Source: a bacterium
GTDB lineage: Bacteria; Patescibacteriota; Minisyncoccia; Minisyncoccales; DAOWIS01
Reading direction: 5' to 3'
Length of the DNA stretch: 38,412 bases
Assembly (NCBI GenBank): GCA_030640805.1
Contig: DAOWIS010000043.1
Span: 1 to 38,412 of the forward strand
The position numbers were made by a program, and so were the translations under genes. The first letter of the stretch is position 1; the number at the start of each line of letters is the position of its first letter. This document shows positions 29,874 through 37,608 of this stretch, in pieces. The notes beneath the pieces were generated by a model. The model was given only the letters and a program-made list of their open reading frames with translations, had not been told where the DNA came from and searched no databases.

Positions 29874-31586
29874 CTACTGATATTTATCGTAGATTTCTGG
29901 AGTTTGTTTTTTATATTCTTCTTCTATCCCTAAATCATCATTATTATCTTTATTAGTATCAGCCTTTTCTTTTTTATTTGGTGGCGGTATCAGAGTAATT
30001 TTAATTTTGTAAGAGTTCCCGCTTTTTTCTATTGATGAGTGATAAGGGTAGAAAGGGTCATAATCAAGCGAAAAGTAGTTTTGAAGTGCCCTTGCTAACA
30101 GTTCTTTTTGTTTCTTATATTTATCTCTTGCTTGAGAGTCTTTAATTGTTAGCTCACCATTGACCTGTGCTAATACTTTCATAAATATCCACACTTCACT
30201 TGGATTTGGGCTTTTGCCCCGTCCAACCATTCCCATTTTTTTGTAATCGGCATTGTGCTTAAATTGTTTTACTTGAATAAAAACATTTTCATTATCTTCA
30301 AATTTGATAGTAAAATTTTCCCATTTCGTTCCCAGTGGCAATTTATAAGGAAATTTATTTTTATCTTTTTTGTTGGCTTGAGTAATTACTTTTAATCCGT
30401 CTTGCCAGCCCACAATTTCCATTTTAGAAGTCGCAGATTCTTTATTTTGTTTTCTTTTTTGAGACCCAATTAAAGCAAGGTAATTATCTAAATCTCTTAT
30501 CTTTTCTTTCTCTTTCTTTGGTTTTACATCAAAAATGGTAATGAATTTATATATTTCTCCTAAAAAGGCATTCGTTTTTTGAATCGTCTCCTTCAAATTA
30601 ACACCCTTTCGTTTCATTTCTTCTTCCGCCGAAAAAAGATTAGTAAATGGTTGCCAATCTTTTAATTTGAATTGGGGAATTAAATCTTCATTTATCATTT
30701 CTTTTATATTTTCAGTCAACACAGCGTAAAAGTTATTTAATTTCCTATCTCTTATAATCGGTCTTGCAAAGTATATTTCTACAATATCAATAAGTTTAGC
30801 GTATAACTCAGCCAACTTCTCGCAGTATGATTTTTTAGGTTCAAAAACTTTTACAGCATAATCAATTACTTTTTGAGGATTGACTTTGCAGTTCGCTATC
30901 AGAACCCCCATTTTTATATGCTCTCCTTCTGGATTTTTATTCTTTAAATAATTAAAAAAGATGATATTTTCATTACTTTTACCCAATTTATAATCCTGAA
31001 TTATTCCTTGTGATTTTAAAAAAGATATAGCCTTTTTCCTCAATGCTGTTTCTTTGGGGTCAACTATACTTTTATCTAAAGGAGCAATTGTAATCTCTAC
31101 ATTACAGGTGTTTTTCTGGATGTGTCTTGATGCAATTTTGTTTAATTCAAGTAATACTATTTCTAATATCTCTTGTTCTGTCCATTCTTCATTTATTACC
31201 CCCTTATTTTTAGGTAAATCTTGGAATTTGTCTTGTGCATTCTTTTCTTTATATTTATAGTAGAGGTTATTAAATTTAGGTTGACGAATTGTGAGAGAAT
31301 AAGCTCTTGGTGGACTAAAAAAGTTATTAAAATCAAAAACAGTTGGCTCTAAATTATCAATAGCTTTCCATCCTTTTAATTTGTATAAGAGTTTTTGCTG
31401 TGTTTCTTCACTGGGAAAGCCGTAATCAACATCTTCTCGTTTGATACTGCGAGGTTTAGGTAAGCTCCTAATTGAAAATTCAATCTTCTCTCCTTTTGAA
31501 GCAAGGAGCTCCTCTTTCTTTATTTCCTGTAAAATCCACCAAACATCTTGATTAAATTTTTCCTCTGGGGTCATAGTAATTTTCAT
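29874..31586 (-). CDS. Large unknown protein of the element (570 aa)
   Basis: Charged, soluble, no membrane segment and no Walker motifs seen. Residues about 1-160: helical with a hydrophobic region (AYSLTIRQPKFNNLYYKYKEK). The middle (around 250-330) has Tyr/Phe-rich helices and MINEDLIPQFKLKDWQPF. The last 200 residues (TKWENFTIKFEDNENVFIQVKQFKHNADYKKMGMVGRGKSPNPSEVWIFMKVLAQVNGEL) have a strand pattern followed by a winged-helix-like Trp/Leu helix and a lysine-rich helix (KKQKELLARALQNYFSLDYDPF). This may be a DNA-binding regulator or a replication/partition protein. Family not recognised. Divergent from the methyltransferase across a 286-bp region. Confidence 0.7.
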   Translation of the reverse strand: MKITMTPEEKFNQDVWWILQEIKKEELLASKGEKIEFSIRSLPKPRSIKREDVDYGFPSEETQQKLLYKLKGWKAIDNLEPTVFDFNNFFSPPRAYSLTIRQPKFNNLYYKYKEKNAQDKFQDLPKNKGVINEEWTEQEILEIVLLELNKIASRHIQKNTCNVEITIAPLDKSIVDPKETALRKKAISFLKSQGIIQDYKLGKSNENIIFFNYLKNKNPEGEHIKMGVLIANCKVNPQKVIDYAVKVFEPKKSYCEKLAELYAKLIDIVEIYFARPIIRDRKLNNFYAVLTENIKEMINEDLIPQFKLKDWQPFTNLFSAEEEMKRKGVNLKETIQKTNAFLGEIYKFITIFDVKPKKEKEKIRDLDNYLALIGSQKRKQNKESATSKMEIVGWQDGLKVITQANKKDKNKFPYKLPLGTKWENFTIKFEDNENVFIQVKQFKHNADYKKMGMVGRGKSPNPSEVWIFMKVLAQVNGELTIKDSQARDKYKKQKELLARALQNYFSLDYDPFYPYHSSIEKSGNSYKIKITLIPPPNKKEKADTNKDNNDDLGIEEEYKKQTPEIYDKYQ

Positions 31587-31723
31587 TATAATTTACCTTA
31601 TTTTGCCATATTTTAGCTATTTTTTCAATTAAGATGCTTCCAAATTTTGTTAATTTATGCTATTCTTTAATTGTAAAAATTGAATATACAAATTGCCTAA
31701 GTCTTAATAGGATATGGCATAGA

Positions 31724-31869
31724 AAATCCACTGCGACATAGAGACGGGCTTCCGTTTTGCTATCATGTCGCAGTGGTCCTACCGAAAGGTAGTGGGTAGT
31801 TCCGTGAGGACTATCGGCGAGCGGGAGTCCTTTTCTGTTTATTTCTCGTTCAATAAATCCACTGCGACA
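31724..31869 (+). other. Repeat-bounded structured leader of the methyltransferase
   Basis: The 15-nt word AAATCCACTGCGACA occurs at 31724-31738 and 31855-31869. Between them lie its inverted copy TGTCGCAGTGG (31766-31776), closing a 12-bp hairpin with 31728-31739, an inner hairpin ACGG/CCGT, the GAAA-tetraloop hairpin CTACC-GAAA-GGTAG (31779-31792), and two mutually exclusive stems that share GGACT (31808-31812): TAGTTC/GGACTA and AGGACT/AGTCCT, the latter followed by a T-rich tract. It may be an attenuator or a small mobile (IS200/IS605-end-like) element. The left part of the gap, 31587-31723, shows nothing else. Confidence 0.5.
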
Positions 31870-31872
31870 ACT

Positions 31873-33099
31873 ATGAAAAATCAAAATAAACTTTGGAAAA
31901 ATAATAAACTTATTTGTGGTGATAATTTAGAAGAAGTAGCCAAACTTCCTAAAAAGAGTATAGATTTGATCTATATTGACCCACCATTCTTTACCCATAA
32001 ACAATATGAAGTAGTCTGGGGCGACGAAGCAGAAGTTAGGAGTTATAAAGATAGATGGGAAGGAGGAGTAGAGCATTACATTAGTTGGCTAAAACCACGA
32101 GTTCAAGAAATGTATGAACTCTTAAAACCCACTGGTTCTTTTTATATACATTGTGATTGGCACGCTAACGCCCATATAAGAATTATGTTAGATGAGATTT
32201 TCGGTGAGGAGAATTTTAGAAATGAGATAATTTGGTGTTATGAAAGGGCTCATCCTGCCTATAAGATGTTTAAGCGGTTACACGACACCATTTTATTCTA
32301 TTCAAAATCTGATAAGTGGGTTTTCAATATGCCTCGTATGCCTTTTAAAGATGGCTCTTGGCAAAGAAAAAGCTTTAAAAGACCAGATGGGGAGGTATGG
32401 GAGCAAAAGCTAAAAGGAAAGGCTTGCCCTGATTGGTGGATAGATATTCCATCTTTTGCAACCCGAATGTCTGCAAAAGAGCGAACCGGCTATCCTACCC
32501 AAAAACCAGAGGCACTTTTAGAGAGAATAATAAAAGCATCTTCAAATAAAGGTGAGATAGTTTTGGACGCTTTTTGTGGTTGTGGAACAACCGTAGCTGT
32601 AGCTCAACAGTTAGGGAGAAGATGGATAGGGATAGATATATCATCAACAGCAATCAAAATAATACAAAAAAGATTAAAGCAATTTTTGGGAGTAATAGAA
32701 GATATCAACTATGTAGTTATTGGTATGCCGACTACCGTAAAAGAAGTGAGGGAGTTAGAACCATTTGAATTTCAAAATTGGGTAGTAATAGATAAGATGA
32801 GGGCTAAAGCAAGCAGAAAGAAAGTTGGAGATATGGGATTGGACGGATACCTTACAAAGAATTTATATCACGACGAAGCAGGGATACAGGTAAAACAAAG
32901 CGAGAAGGTAGGGCGTAATGTTGTAGATAATTTTGAGACAGCCCTTAAAAGAGCAAAATATAAAAAAGGCTATATTGTTGCCTTTAGTTTTACTAAAGGT
33001 GCTTATGAGGAAGTAGCACGGATTAAAAACAAGGAAGGATTAGAAATAAAACTAATTACAGTTAAGGATTTATTAGAAAAGAGAAAGCCAATAATGTAA
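31873..33099 (+). CDS. Fused DNA methyltransferase and Mrr-like nuclease
   Basis: 408 residues from ATG 31873; an upstream ATG at 31765 is in frame but would run through the structured leader. Motif IV is IYIDPPF (residues about 34-39) and motif I ([26 protein letters not shown]) comes later, the beta-class order, with a target-recognition region in between; this suggests N6-adenine or N4-cytosine methylation. The last 120 residues ([54 protein letters not shown]) look like a PD-(D/E)xK nuclease of the Mrr kind, with D and QxK in place. This would be a single-chain restriction-modification enzyme. No separate restriction or specificity gene is near. Confidence 0.85.
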   Translation: MKNQNKLWKNNKLICGDNLEEVAKLPKKSIDLIYIDPPFFTHKQYEVVWGDEAEVRSYKDRWEGGVEHYISWLKPRVQEMYELLKPTGSFYIHCDWHANAHIRIMLDEIFGEENFRNEIIWCYERAHPAYKMFKRLHDTILFYSKSDKWVFNMPRMPFKDGSWQRKSFKRPDGEVWEQKLKGKACPDWWIDIPSFATRMSAKERTGYPTQKPEALLERIIKASSNKGEIVLDAFCGCGTTVAVAQQLGRRWIGIDISSTAIKIIQKRLKQFLGVIEDINYVVIGMPTTVKEVRELEPFEFQNWVVIDKMRAKASRKKVGDMGLDGYLTKNLYHDEAGIQVKQSEKVGRNVVDNFETALKRAKYKKGYIVAFSFTKGAYEEVARIKNKEGLEIKLITVKDLLEKRKPIM

Positions 33100-33112
33100 G
33101 AGTCAATTTGAC

Positions 33113-33139
33113 TTGATATTTCTACTTTTTAGGTATAAT
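33113..33139 (+). promoter_or_regulatory. Candidate promoter of the transglutaminase-like gene
   Basis: TATAAT at 33134-33139, with TTGATA (33113-33118, spacer 15) or TTGACT (33108-33113, spacer 20) upstream. The gene starts at 33161. Confidence 0.4.
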
Positions 33140-33160
33140 CTTAAATTAAGAAAAATAAAG

Positions 33161-34978
33161 ATGAAAATGGAAGAAAAAATTAAAACCCAAAAAGGCTTTA
33201 TCCAAATTCCTTTATTGATAGCAATTATAGTTTCTGTTGTAGTAACTGCAGGAACTGGTTACGGAGCATTTGAATATCATAAGACTTCCAAGACAATAGG
33301 AGAATCTGAACAATTGGCGAAGGAAGAGAAATACGATGGAGCGATTGAAAAATTAGAACTTGCCCAAAATAGATGGATTACTAAGGATTTGGGGTTAAAA
33401 AGAAATAAGATAAATGAAAAAATAGAAGAAAATAAAAGAAACCTTGAAGATAAATCAAAATTTACTCAAGCTTTTGAAGAATTTGACGAAGCAAATTGGC
33501 AGAAAGCCATAGATTTGTTCTCGGAAATTCCTGAGAACTCTTTTTATTATAAAGACACTCAACTGAAAATTGAGGAAGCTAAAAGGAAAATCGTTGAGGA
33601 AGAGCTTGGAGAGACAAAAATAGCTAAAAAGGAAGCCGAAGAGAAGGCTCAGCAAGAAGCAATTAAAAGAAGTCAAGCCGAAGAAAAAACCAAAGAAGAG
33701 GCGGCGAAAAGAGCTGAGGAAGAAGCTAAAAGAGCCAAAGAAGAGTTAGAAAGGAGAATTGCCGAACAGAAATTATCGGAAAAAGAAGCCGAAGAAAAAA
33801 GAATGAATGCCGACAATGATGGCGATGGCTTAACTTATAGAAGAGAATTAGAATTAGGAACTTCTGATTTGAACTCGGACTCTGATGGCGATGGAATAGT
33901 TGATAGTAAGGACACTCATCCAGCAGGGGGAGGGCGGAATATACCTCAAACATTTGCTTGGAGTTACGGCGGTTATAATTGGACTTGGACAATTTCAATT
34001 CAAGAAGATTGGTATGATTACTATAAAGCAAAGCCGAGAAGTTCTCTTGAAAGCATAGAATATATTACCAGTGATGACCCTTTTATTAAAAAGATAAGCA
34101 AGAGAATTTCAGAGGGTGCTAAGAGTGATGTTGGCGAAGTTTGGTTAGCTGTATCTTTTGTGCAAAATTTACCGTATGTAGACGATGTTTTTACTGGTTA
34201 TGATGAATATCCTAAATATCCTATTGAGACTTTTTTTGAAAAGAATGGAGATTGTGAAGACACCAGTTATTTAGCTGCTTCTATTATTGATGCAATGGGA
34301 TATGGTTCTGTTCTTATTTTGTTGCCAGGACATATGGCAGTGGGTGTCTATATGGATTGCGATACCCCTGGGACATATTATAAGCTTGATGGCAGATGCT
34401 ATTACTATATTGAAACTACGAGCAAAGATTGGGCTGGTGGAGAAATTCCTGATAGATATCGCAATACTCGTGCAACCCTAATAAAAATTCCTTCTGGTAA
34501 GGTTGCTGATATCTATCCTCAATATATAAAACCTTGCTATGTTTCACCAGATTTCTCTGGTTATTATTACGATGGTAGTAATTATTATTCAGACAGCCGA
34601 TGCAATAACTTAGTTTATTGTCTGACCTATAAAGGATATTATACTAAACCCAACGAGGCGAATCTCTATTGGGACAGTAGTTGTAATCAAATAGTGGTAA
34701 AAGGGTGCGTTAAAGCTACGAGTTACCCAGGATATTTTACTAATGGGGTTGATTATTATTCTGATTCTCGGTGTATCCAAAAAGAAAGGATATGTAGACC
34801 ATCCCCAATTTATTCTGGCGAATATTGGGACGGCAACTATCGCTACTGGGATAGTGCTTGCACACAGAAAGTAGTGTCTTGGTGCACCAAGTCTACTTAT
34901 CACCCAGGGTATTTCTTTAGTAGCTTGGATTATGAGTATTATTACGACTATCAATGCACCCAAAAAGCAGATTTGTAA
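33161..34978 (+). CDS. Membrane-anchored transglutaminase-like protein with Ca-binding and Cys-rich repeats
   Basis: 605 residues from ATG 33161 (or 33167). N-terminus TQKGFIQIPLLIAIIVSVVVTAGTGYG is a single membrane helix preceded by a prepilin-like KGF. Then a TPR-like helical region (residues about 45-120), a long Lys/Glu/Ala coiled coil (about 120-210), and DNDGDGLTYRRELELGTSDLNSDSDGDGIVDSKDTHP, calcium-binding thrombospondin-3-type repeats. The catalytic core reads NGDCEDTSYLAA, GHMAVGVY and YYIETTSKDW, a Cys-His-Asp/Glu transglutaminase/cysteine-peptidase triad. The C-terminus has five repeats of about 30 residues, each starting with Cys and holding YxSDSRC or similar. Likely extracellular and linked to the surface. 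Confidence 0.75.
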   Translation: MKMEEKIKTQKGFIQIPLLIAIIVSVVVTAGTGYGAFEYHKTSKTIGESEQLAKEEKYDGAIEKLELAQNRWITKDLGLKRNKINEKIEENKRNLEDKSKFTQAFEEFDEANWQKAIDLFSEIPENSFYYKDTQLKIEEAKRKIVEEELGETKIAKKEAEEKAQQEAIKRSQAEEKTKEEAAKRAEEEAKRAKEELERRIAEQKLSEKEAEEKRMNADNDGDGLTYRRELELGTSDLNSDSDGDGIVDSKDTHPAGGGRNIPQTFAWSYGGYNWTWTISIQEDWYDYYKAKPRSSLESIEYITSDDPFIKKISKRISEGAKSDVGEVWLAVSFVQNLPYVDDVFTGYDEYPKYPIETFFEKNGDCEDTSYLAASIIDAMGYGSVLILLPGHMAVGVYMDCDTPGTYYKLDGRCYYYIETTSKDWAGGEIPDRYRNTRATLIKIPSGKVADIYPQYIKPCYVSPDFSGYYYDGSNYYSDSRCNNLVYCLTYKGYYTKPNEANLYWDSSCNQIVVKGCVKATSYPGYFTNGVDYYSDSRCIQKERICRPSPIYSGEYWDGNYRYWDSACTQKVVSWCTKSTYHPGYFFSSLDYEYYYDYQCTQKADL

Positions 34979-34981
34979 TAA

Positions 34982-35134
34982 CTATCTTTTGCCGAAGCAA
35001 CTAAAGCAGTAAATAACCTCGTAGGCTTTTTTGATTTACTTCTTAAAATTGATATAAGAGAAAATCCTCAAAATTATATCAAGAAAACAAAAATTAAAAG
35101 TAAGCAAAAAAAACTTATTGCCAGGCAGTTTTAA
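34982..35134 (+). pseudogene. Coding-looking remnant without a start
   Basis: Directly after two in-frame stops of the upstream gene, the same frame reads FAEATKAVNNLVGFFDLLLK, then IDIRENPQNY and a Lys-rich tail ending in TAA at 35134. No ATG, GTG or TTG starts it. It looks like the C-terminal end of another gene, left by a deletion or decay, or of a small protein whose start has been lost. Confidence 0.4.
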
Positions 35135-35211
35135 TTTTCCACTATACTTGACAATAAGTCTTTGTTATAATAAAACAAGAAAGTTAACTAACTCAAATTC
35201 AAAATGAACAT

Positions 35212-36363
35212 ATGGGAGCATATAGCGAATACCTAAATAAGCAATTAGATTTTCAAGGGATAACGGATGAACGTAAAAAGCAGCTTGGAATAATTTCTAA
35301 ACTTCGGGGGGATAGAGACATTTTAGTATATGCGGCAGACCTCAATAAAAGGACAGACTTAATTTCAATAAATTATTCAGATTTATTACCAATCAGCGAT
35401 CAATTATCAAACCTAACGGGAAAAAAAATCGATCTAATCATTGAGACCCCTGGTGGTTCCGGTGAGGTGGCAGAAGATATAGTGAAATTATTACATGATA
35501 AATACGATGATGTAGGCATTATCATCCCCGGATGGGCAAAGAGCGCCGGGACAATTATTGCGATGTCTGGCAACGAGATTTTAATGGGCTCGATTTCTGC
35601 CTTGGGCCCAATAGATGCTCAATTAACCTGGCAGGGTAAGCATTTTTCTGCCCATGCGCTTTTAGAGGGATTAAAGAAAATTAAAAAAGAAATAGAAGAT
35701 ACTGGAGTATTGAATAAAGCCTATATTCCCATTTTGCAAGGTATTTCCCCCGGCGAAATAGAAAATGCGGAAAATGCCTTGGGTTTTGCAGAAGAATTAG
35801 TTGAAAAATGGCTTATTGAATATAAATTCAAAAATTGGAATGTTCATTCAGGTAACAAAAAAACGGTAACTCTCAAAGAAAAAAAAGAGAGGGCCAAAGA
35901 AATAGCTGCAAAGTTATGTGATCACGGATACTGGAAAACGCATGCGAGATCGATCAAATTAAAAAATCTCGAGGAAATGAAAGTTAAAATAATAGATTAT
36001 ACTCAAGACTCACCCCTAAACGATGCAATAATGAGATATTATACTCTTTTGCAAATGACATTTGGGACTAATATCTATAAAGTATTTGAAACTCAAAATT
36101 CCCAAATTTATCGTTTTATGGCACAGGGTATTCCACAACCTAATCCAGTGAGCGCCAAGAATGTCATCATTGATTTCGTGTGTCATAAATGTAAAAAACA
36201 TTCAAAAATCCAAGCCAATTTAGAAGGGAATCAACCATTGCAGCAGGGTTGTTCTGAATTTCCCAAAGACAATAAATACAAATGTCCACATTGCCAGACA
36301 GAAAACAATTTGTTTAAACTTAGGAGGCAAATCGAGGCTCAAACTAAAAAAACAATAATATAA
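35212..36363 (+). CDS. SDH-family (SppA/ClpP-fold) serine protease with zinc ribbon
   Basis: 383 residues, no signal peptide and no membrane helix. KKIDLIIETPGGSGEVAEDIV, GIIIPGWAKSAGTIIAMSGNEILMG and ISALGPIDAQL are the motifs of the serine dehydrogenase proteinase family: nucleophile Ser in KSAGT and the oxyanion GG. The C-terminus adds DFVCHKCKKHSK...KYKCPHCQTE, a zinc ribbon of four cysteines not found in the core family. The likely role is cytoplasmic proteolysis or peptidase activity; the ribbon may bind nucleic acid or a partner. It is probably co-transcribed with the 61-aa gene, whose ATG is 5 nt after the stop. Confidence 0.8.
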   Translation: MGAYSEYLNKQLDFQGITDERKKQLGIISKLRGDRDILVYAADLNKRTDLISINYSDLLPISDQLSNLTGKKIDLIIETPGGSGEVAEDIVKLLHDKYDDVGIIIPGWAKSAGTIIAMSGNEILMGSISALGPIDAQLTWQGKHFSAHALLEGLKKIKKEIEDTGVLNKAYIPILQGISPGEIENAENALGFAEELVEKWLIEYKFKNWNVHSGNKKTVTLKEKKERAKEIAAKLCDHGYWKTHARSIKLKNLEEMKVKIIDYTQDSPLNDAIMRYYTLLQMTFGTNIYKVFETQNSQIYRFMAQGIPQPNPVSAKNVIIDFVCHKCKKHSKIQANLEGNQPLQQGCSEFPKDNKYKCPHCQTENNLFKLRRQIEAQTKKTII

Positions 36364-36368
36364 AACAT

Positions 36369-36554
36369 ATGACTGATAACTTCGAAATAATTTATAAGGA
36401 GCTCAAAAAAATAGACCAGTCGCAAGACAATCAAGGTTCTTTAGTGGTAGACGAAGATGAAAAGAGTTCTGCCGAAATCAATGAAATTGCAGAGTTGAGA
36501 CGCATGATATTAGAGCTTAATGACCCCGAACCCTACACATACACTTCATCTTAA
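36369..36554 (+). CDS. Small acidic protein (61 aa)
   Basis: MTDNFEIIYKELKKIDQSQDN, then a Glu/Asp/Ser-rich middle (VDEDEKSSAEI), helix AELRRMILELND and a Thr/Ser-rich tail. Starts 5 nt after the SDH protease, pointing to co-expression. No family recognised; a substrate or adaptor for the protease is a guess only. Confidence 0.6.
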   Translation: MTDNFEIIYKELKKIDQSQDNQGSLVVDEDEKSSAEINEIAELRRMILELNDPEPYTYTSS

Positions 36555-36577
36555 AGGCCATTTATATTGTTTTCGAT

Positions 36578-36606
36578 CCCCTTAACAGTTGTTAGGGGGT
36601 TTGGCA
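36578..36606 (+). terminator. Hairpin after the SDH protease operon
   Basis: CCCCTTAAC (36578-36586) with GTTAGGGG (36591-36598), one-base bulge and AGTT loop, followed by GTTTGGCATTTTT. A rho-independent-like terminator with a delayed T-run. Confidence 0.6.
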
Positions 36607-36634
36607 TTTTTAACCTAAGCTACCCACCAAACAG

Positions 36635-36670
36635 GTTCTAACGTCGTCCAAGGGCCGTAGCCAGCGAATT
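36635..36670. repeat. GTTCTAACGTCGT motif, copy 1
   Basis: GTTCTAACGTCGT (36635-36647) and GCCAGCGAATT (36659-36669) match copy 2 at 37416-37447 in order and near-spacing. It ends 2 nt before the ATG of the 238-aa gene. Confidence 0.7.
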
Positions 36671-36671
36671 T

Positions 36672-37388
36672 ATGGATTACAAAAAAGAAGATTGTAAAAA
36701 ACTCATTGAAAAATGGGAAAAAATTAACGAAAGACTATTAACCCATAGAATTTCTTATAGTGAAATCAAGAATTACAATCTTATGATGACGGAGGAATTG
36801 ATGAAAGGTGAATGTTTAGACTTTTTATCATCAGATAAAAGAAAAAAATTAGATGAATTAAAAATAGCTTGGCATTTTATTAGATACATTAATAAAGACA
36901 AGGGTAAAGATTTTTGTTTTCCTTATTATCCTCCAAAAGATGATGGAATAGATGCTTTATCTTGTAGAGAATCTGACCCAAAAGTTATATTAAAGATGCA
37001 AATTACGGCTGCCGATCCTGAATTAACTGCTGGTTTAGAGACTCCAAGTTTGACCGAGAAAGGTTTTCCAAGGGGAACTTTTTCAAAAGGCATTTCAAGA
37101 GTTACAAATAAATCCCCATTAGAAAGTTTTATTGAAAAAGCAATAAAATCTCCAATTTTAAAAAAATCAGCTAAAAGAAATTATGCTCCCGAATTTAAAA
37201 AAGATTTAATTATACTTCTGAATGGTTGGTATACTTTTTCAGATTCAGAAGACCATCTGATACACAGATTGAATTTTATAAGAAATCAAGGAAAAAAGTT
37301 TTTTCAGAATACAGGATTTAAAGAAATTTGGCTTGTTTATGACGATATTTCTTATAAACTATATCCGCAACTTAAATCTGGTATATAA
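36672..37388 (+). CDS. Uncharacterised 238-aa protein
   Basis: Not recognised. The N-terminal 75 residues look helical with many Glu and Lys. The middle has FPYYPPKDDGIDALSCRESDPKVILKMQIT, where Asp and K-x-Q could be the end of a PD-(D/E)xK-like core, but this is weak. The C-terminal third reads RNYAPEFKKDLIILLNGWYTF...FKEIWLVYDDISYKLYP, like the last strand and helix of an enzyme domain. The gene is flanked by two copies of the GTTCTAACGTCGT motif, giving a cassette-like unit of 781 bp. No ribosome site is seen; the ATG at 36672 is 2 nt after the motif. Confidence 0.65.
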   Translation: MDYKKEDCKKLIEKWEKINERLLTHRISYSEIKNYNLMMTEELMKGECLDFLSSDKRKKLDELKIAWHFIRYINKDKGKDFCFPYYPPKDDGIDALSCRESDPKVILKMQITAADPELTAGLETPSLTEKGFPRGTFSKGISRVTNKSPLESFIEKAIKSPILKKSAKRNYAPEFKKDLIILLNGWYTFSDSEDHLIHRLNFIRNQGKKFFQNTGFKEIWLVYDDISYKLYPQLKSGI

Positions 37389-37415
37389 ATATACTCATTT
37401 GACCTCTGGAATATA

Positions 37416-37447
37416 GTTCTAACGTCGTTCACGATGGCCAGCAAATT
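37416..37447. repeat. GTTCTAACGTCGT motif, copy 2
   Basis: GTTCTAACGTCGT (37416-37428) and GCCAGCAAATT (37437-37447), 28 nt after the 238-aa stop. No long inverted repeat is present, so it does not look like a full integron attC site. Confidence 0.7.
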
Positions 37448-37493
37448 AAGTTAAAAAGGTCACAACTGTAATAAAAAATAAAAGATAAAAAAA

Positions 37494-37580
37494 ATGGGTA
37501 TAGGGTGGGCAAATAAAAAACGGCTTGAGAGAAAAGCAAGGAAAAGAAATAGAAACAAGGGCAAATCAAAGAAAAAATAA
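37494..37580 (+). CDS. Candidate 28-aa basic peptide
   Basis: MGIGWANKKRLERKARKRNR followed by NKGKSKKK and TAA. Extremely Lys/Arg-rich and ending 28 nt before the Maf-like ATG. It could be a small nucleic-acid-binding protein or a chance reading of A-rich DNA; no ribosome site is obvious. Confidence 0.25.
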   Translation: MGIGWANKKRLERKARKRNRNKGKSKKK

Positions 37581-37608
37581 GATTTCTAAATTAATAAATC
37601 TTTTTGAT

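Noticed and set aside
31765-31872. Longer start of the methyltransferase at 31765
   Set aside because: It would translate the hairpin leader into unlikely sequence; the conserved domain begins shortly after 31873.
36555-37493. Integron attC sites
   Set aside because: The repeated motif has CTAAC and cassette-like spacing, but no matching GTTAG with long inverted arms was found, so I do not call an integron.
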